Below, piece after piece: positions 12,152 through 12,605 of a stretch of DNA of 12,605 nucleotides. Origin of the DNA: DASWJZ01 sp964440525. GTDB lineage: Bacteria > Pseudomonadota > Alphaproteobacteria > Rhizobiales > Afifellaceae. The notes under the pieces were generated by a model. That model ran no database searches. It had not been told where the DNA came from and saw only the letters and a list, made by a program, of their open reading frames with translations. The stretch is from assembly GCA_964440525.1 (NCBI GenBank), contig CAYTTC010000095.1, forward strand, positions 1-12,605, in the 5' to 3' direction. The translations under genes were made by a program, and so were the position numbers. How positions within the stretch are numbered: the stretch's first letter is position 1; every line of letters begins with the position of its first letter.

Positions 12152-12605
12152 ATGCCCCCCGCCTCTACCCTCAGCGAAAACTCGCGCGGCATCCTTTTCT
12201 TGCTCGCAACGGTGACCGGCTTCATCATCAGCGACACCTGCGTGAAACTTGCCAGCCAGGAGCTTTCGGTCGCACAGATTATCGTCGTCCGCAGTGTCAT
12301 CGCCCTTCCGGTGGTCGCTCTCCTCGGCTGGCGCATGGGCGCCTACAGCAACCTCCGCGGCATGGCCGAACGGTTCATCGGCCTTCGCGTGTTCGGGGAA
12401 GTCGGAGCCACTGCGCTCTACCTTTCGGCGCTCGCCCACATGGACATCGCGAACTCGACCGCCATCATTCAGACGGTGCCGCTTGCCGCGACCGCCACGG
12501 CAGCGCTTTTCCTCGGCGAGAAGGTTGGCATCCGCCGCTGGACGGCGATAGCGATCGGCTTCCTCGCCGTGCTCCTCATCATCCGGCCCGGCCTTTCCGG
12601 CTTCA
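12152..12605 (+). CDS. EamA/DMT-family membrane transporter (3' truncated by window edge)
   Basis: The first 151 codons of an integral membrane protein are visible, and the frame is open to the window end. The protein begins MPPASTLSENSRGILFLLAT. Hydrophobic segments follow at about 12-29, 42-60, 79-96, 103-120 and 127-147. The repeated-EamA-type features are present: an early helix with D28 and K32, VRS after helix 2 (residues 47-49), NSTAIIQTVPLAATATAALFLGE at 101-123, and a closing segment AIAIGFLAVLLIIRPG at 132-147. These fit the first half of a 10-helix drug/metabolite transporter; the substrate is unknown. An in-frame stop at 12122-12124 limits the start, and ATG at 12152 is the first normal start codon, although its ribosome-binding site is poor. 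It reads in the same direction as moaA, 118 nt downstream. Confidence 0.88.
   Translation, partial: MPPASTLSENSRGILFLLATVTGFIISDTCVKLASQELSVAQIIVVRSVIALPVVALLGWRMGAYSNLRGMAERFIGLRVFGEVGATALYLSALAHMDIANSTAIIQTVPLAATATAALFLGEKVGIRRWTAIAIGFLAVLLIIRPGLSGF

Noticed and set aside
1..12605. CRISPR array, toxin-antitoxin, prophage or defence island
   Set aside because: There are no regularly spaced direct repeats and no proteins with such domains; all recognised genes are metabolic or transport genes.

Overview
The window looks like ordinary chromosomal DNA of an alphaproteobacterium, most likely of the order Hyphomicrobiales (Rhizobiales). The grounds are the high G+C content, dense short-spaced operons, and protein sequences and gene pairings typical of that order: gph next to rpiA, rpiA followed by a DUF2059 gene and gor, a DUF971 gene beside moaA, and GTAG-type REP-like repeats. 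I cannot name the genus. I see no phage, transposase, integrase, CRISPR array or defence locus.

Layout. (1) 1-473: the 3' end of a YbdK/GCS2-type carboxylate-amine ligase on the + strand. It converges on a minus-strand operon, and a 144-bp inverted-repeat element lies between them. (2) 624-3415, minus strand: rpiA, then a secreted DUF2059 protein, then gor. This joins the pentose phosphate pathway to glutathione reduction. (3) 3533-4246, +: gph, divergent from rpiA. It is followed at once by tRNA-Val(CAC), whose well-formed promoter overlaps the gph stop codon. (4) 4362-7102, minus: glgC and glgA, the two enzymes that make ADP-glucose and polymerise it into glycogen. They overlap by 4 nt. (5) 7103-7427: a divergent intergenic region carrying a second, degraded copy of the repeat. 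(6) 7428-9706, +: a two-gene ABC exporter. The ATPase and permease overlap by ATGA, and the permease appears to be internally duplicated. (7) 9874-10458, +: a periplasmic L,D-transpeptidase (YkuD) with a good intrinsic terminator. (8) 10516-10887, minus: a small DUF971 protein with a TTG start, divergent from moaA (10999-12033, +; molybdenum cofactor synthesis). (9) 12152 to the window edge, +: the 5' part of an EamA/DMT-family membrane transporter.

How the genes fit together: most are central metabolism and housekeeping (carbon storage, the pentose phosphate pathway, 2-phosphoglycolate salvage, thiol redox, Moco synthesis, cell-wall crosslinking). There is no convincing new multi-gene system. 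The points most worth a second look are the REP/MITE-like element that supplies the ligase's stop codon and sits next to an extended gor C-terminus, the duplicated ABC permease with its unusual Q-loop ATPase, the tightly packed gph/tRNA/glgA junction, and the uncharacterised DUF2059 protein inside a redox operon.
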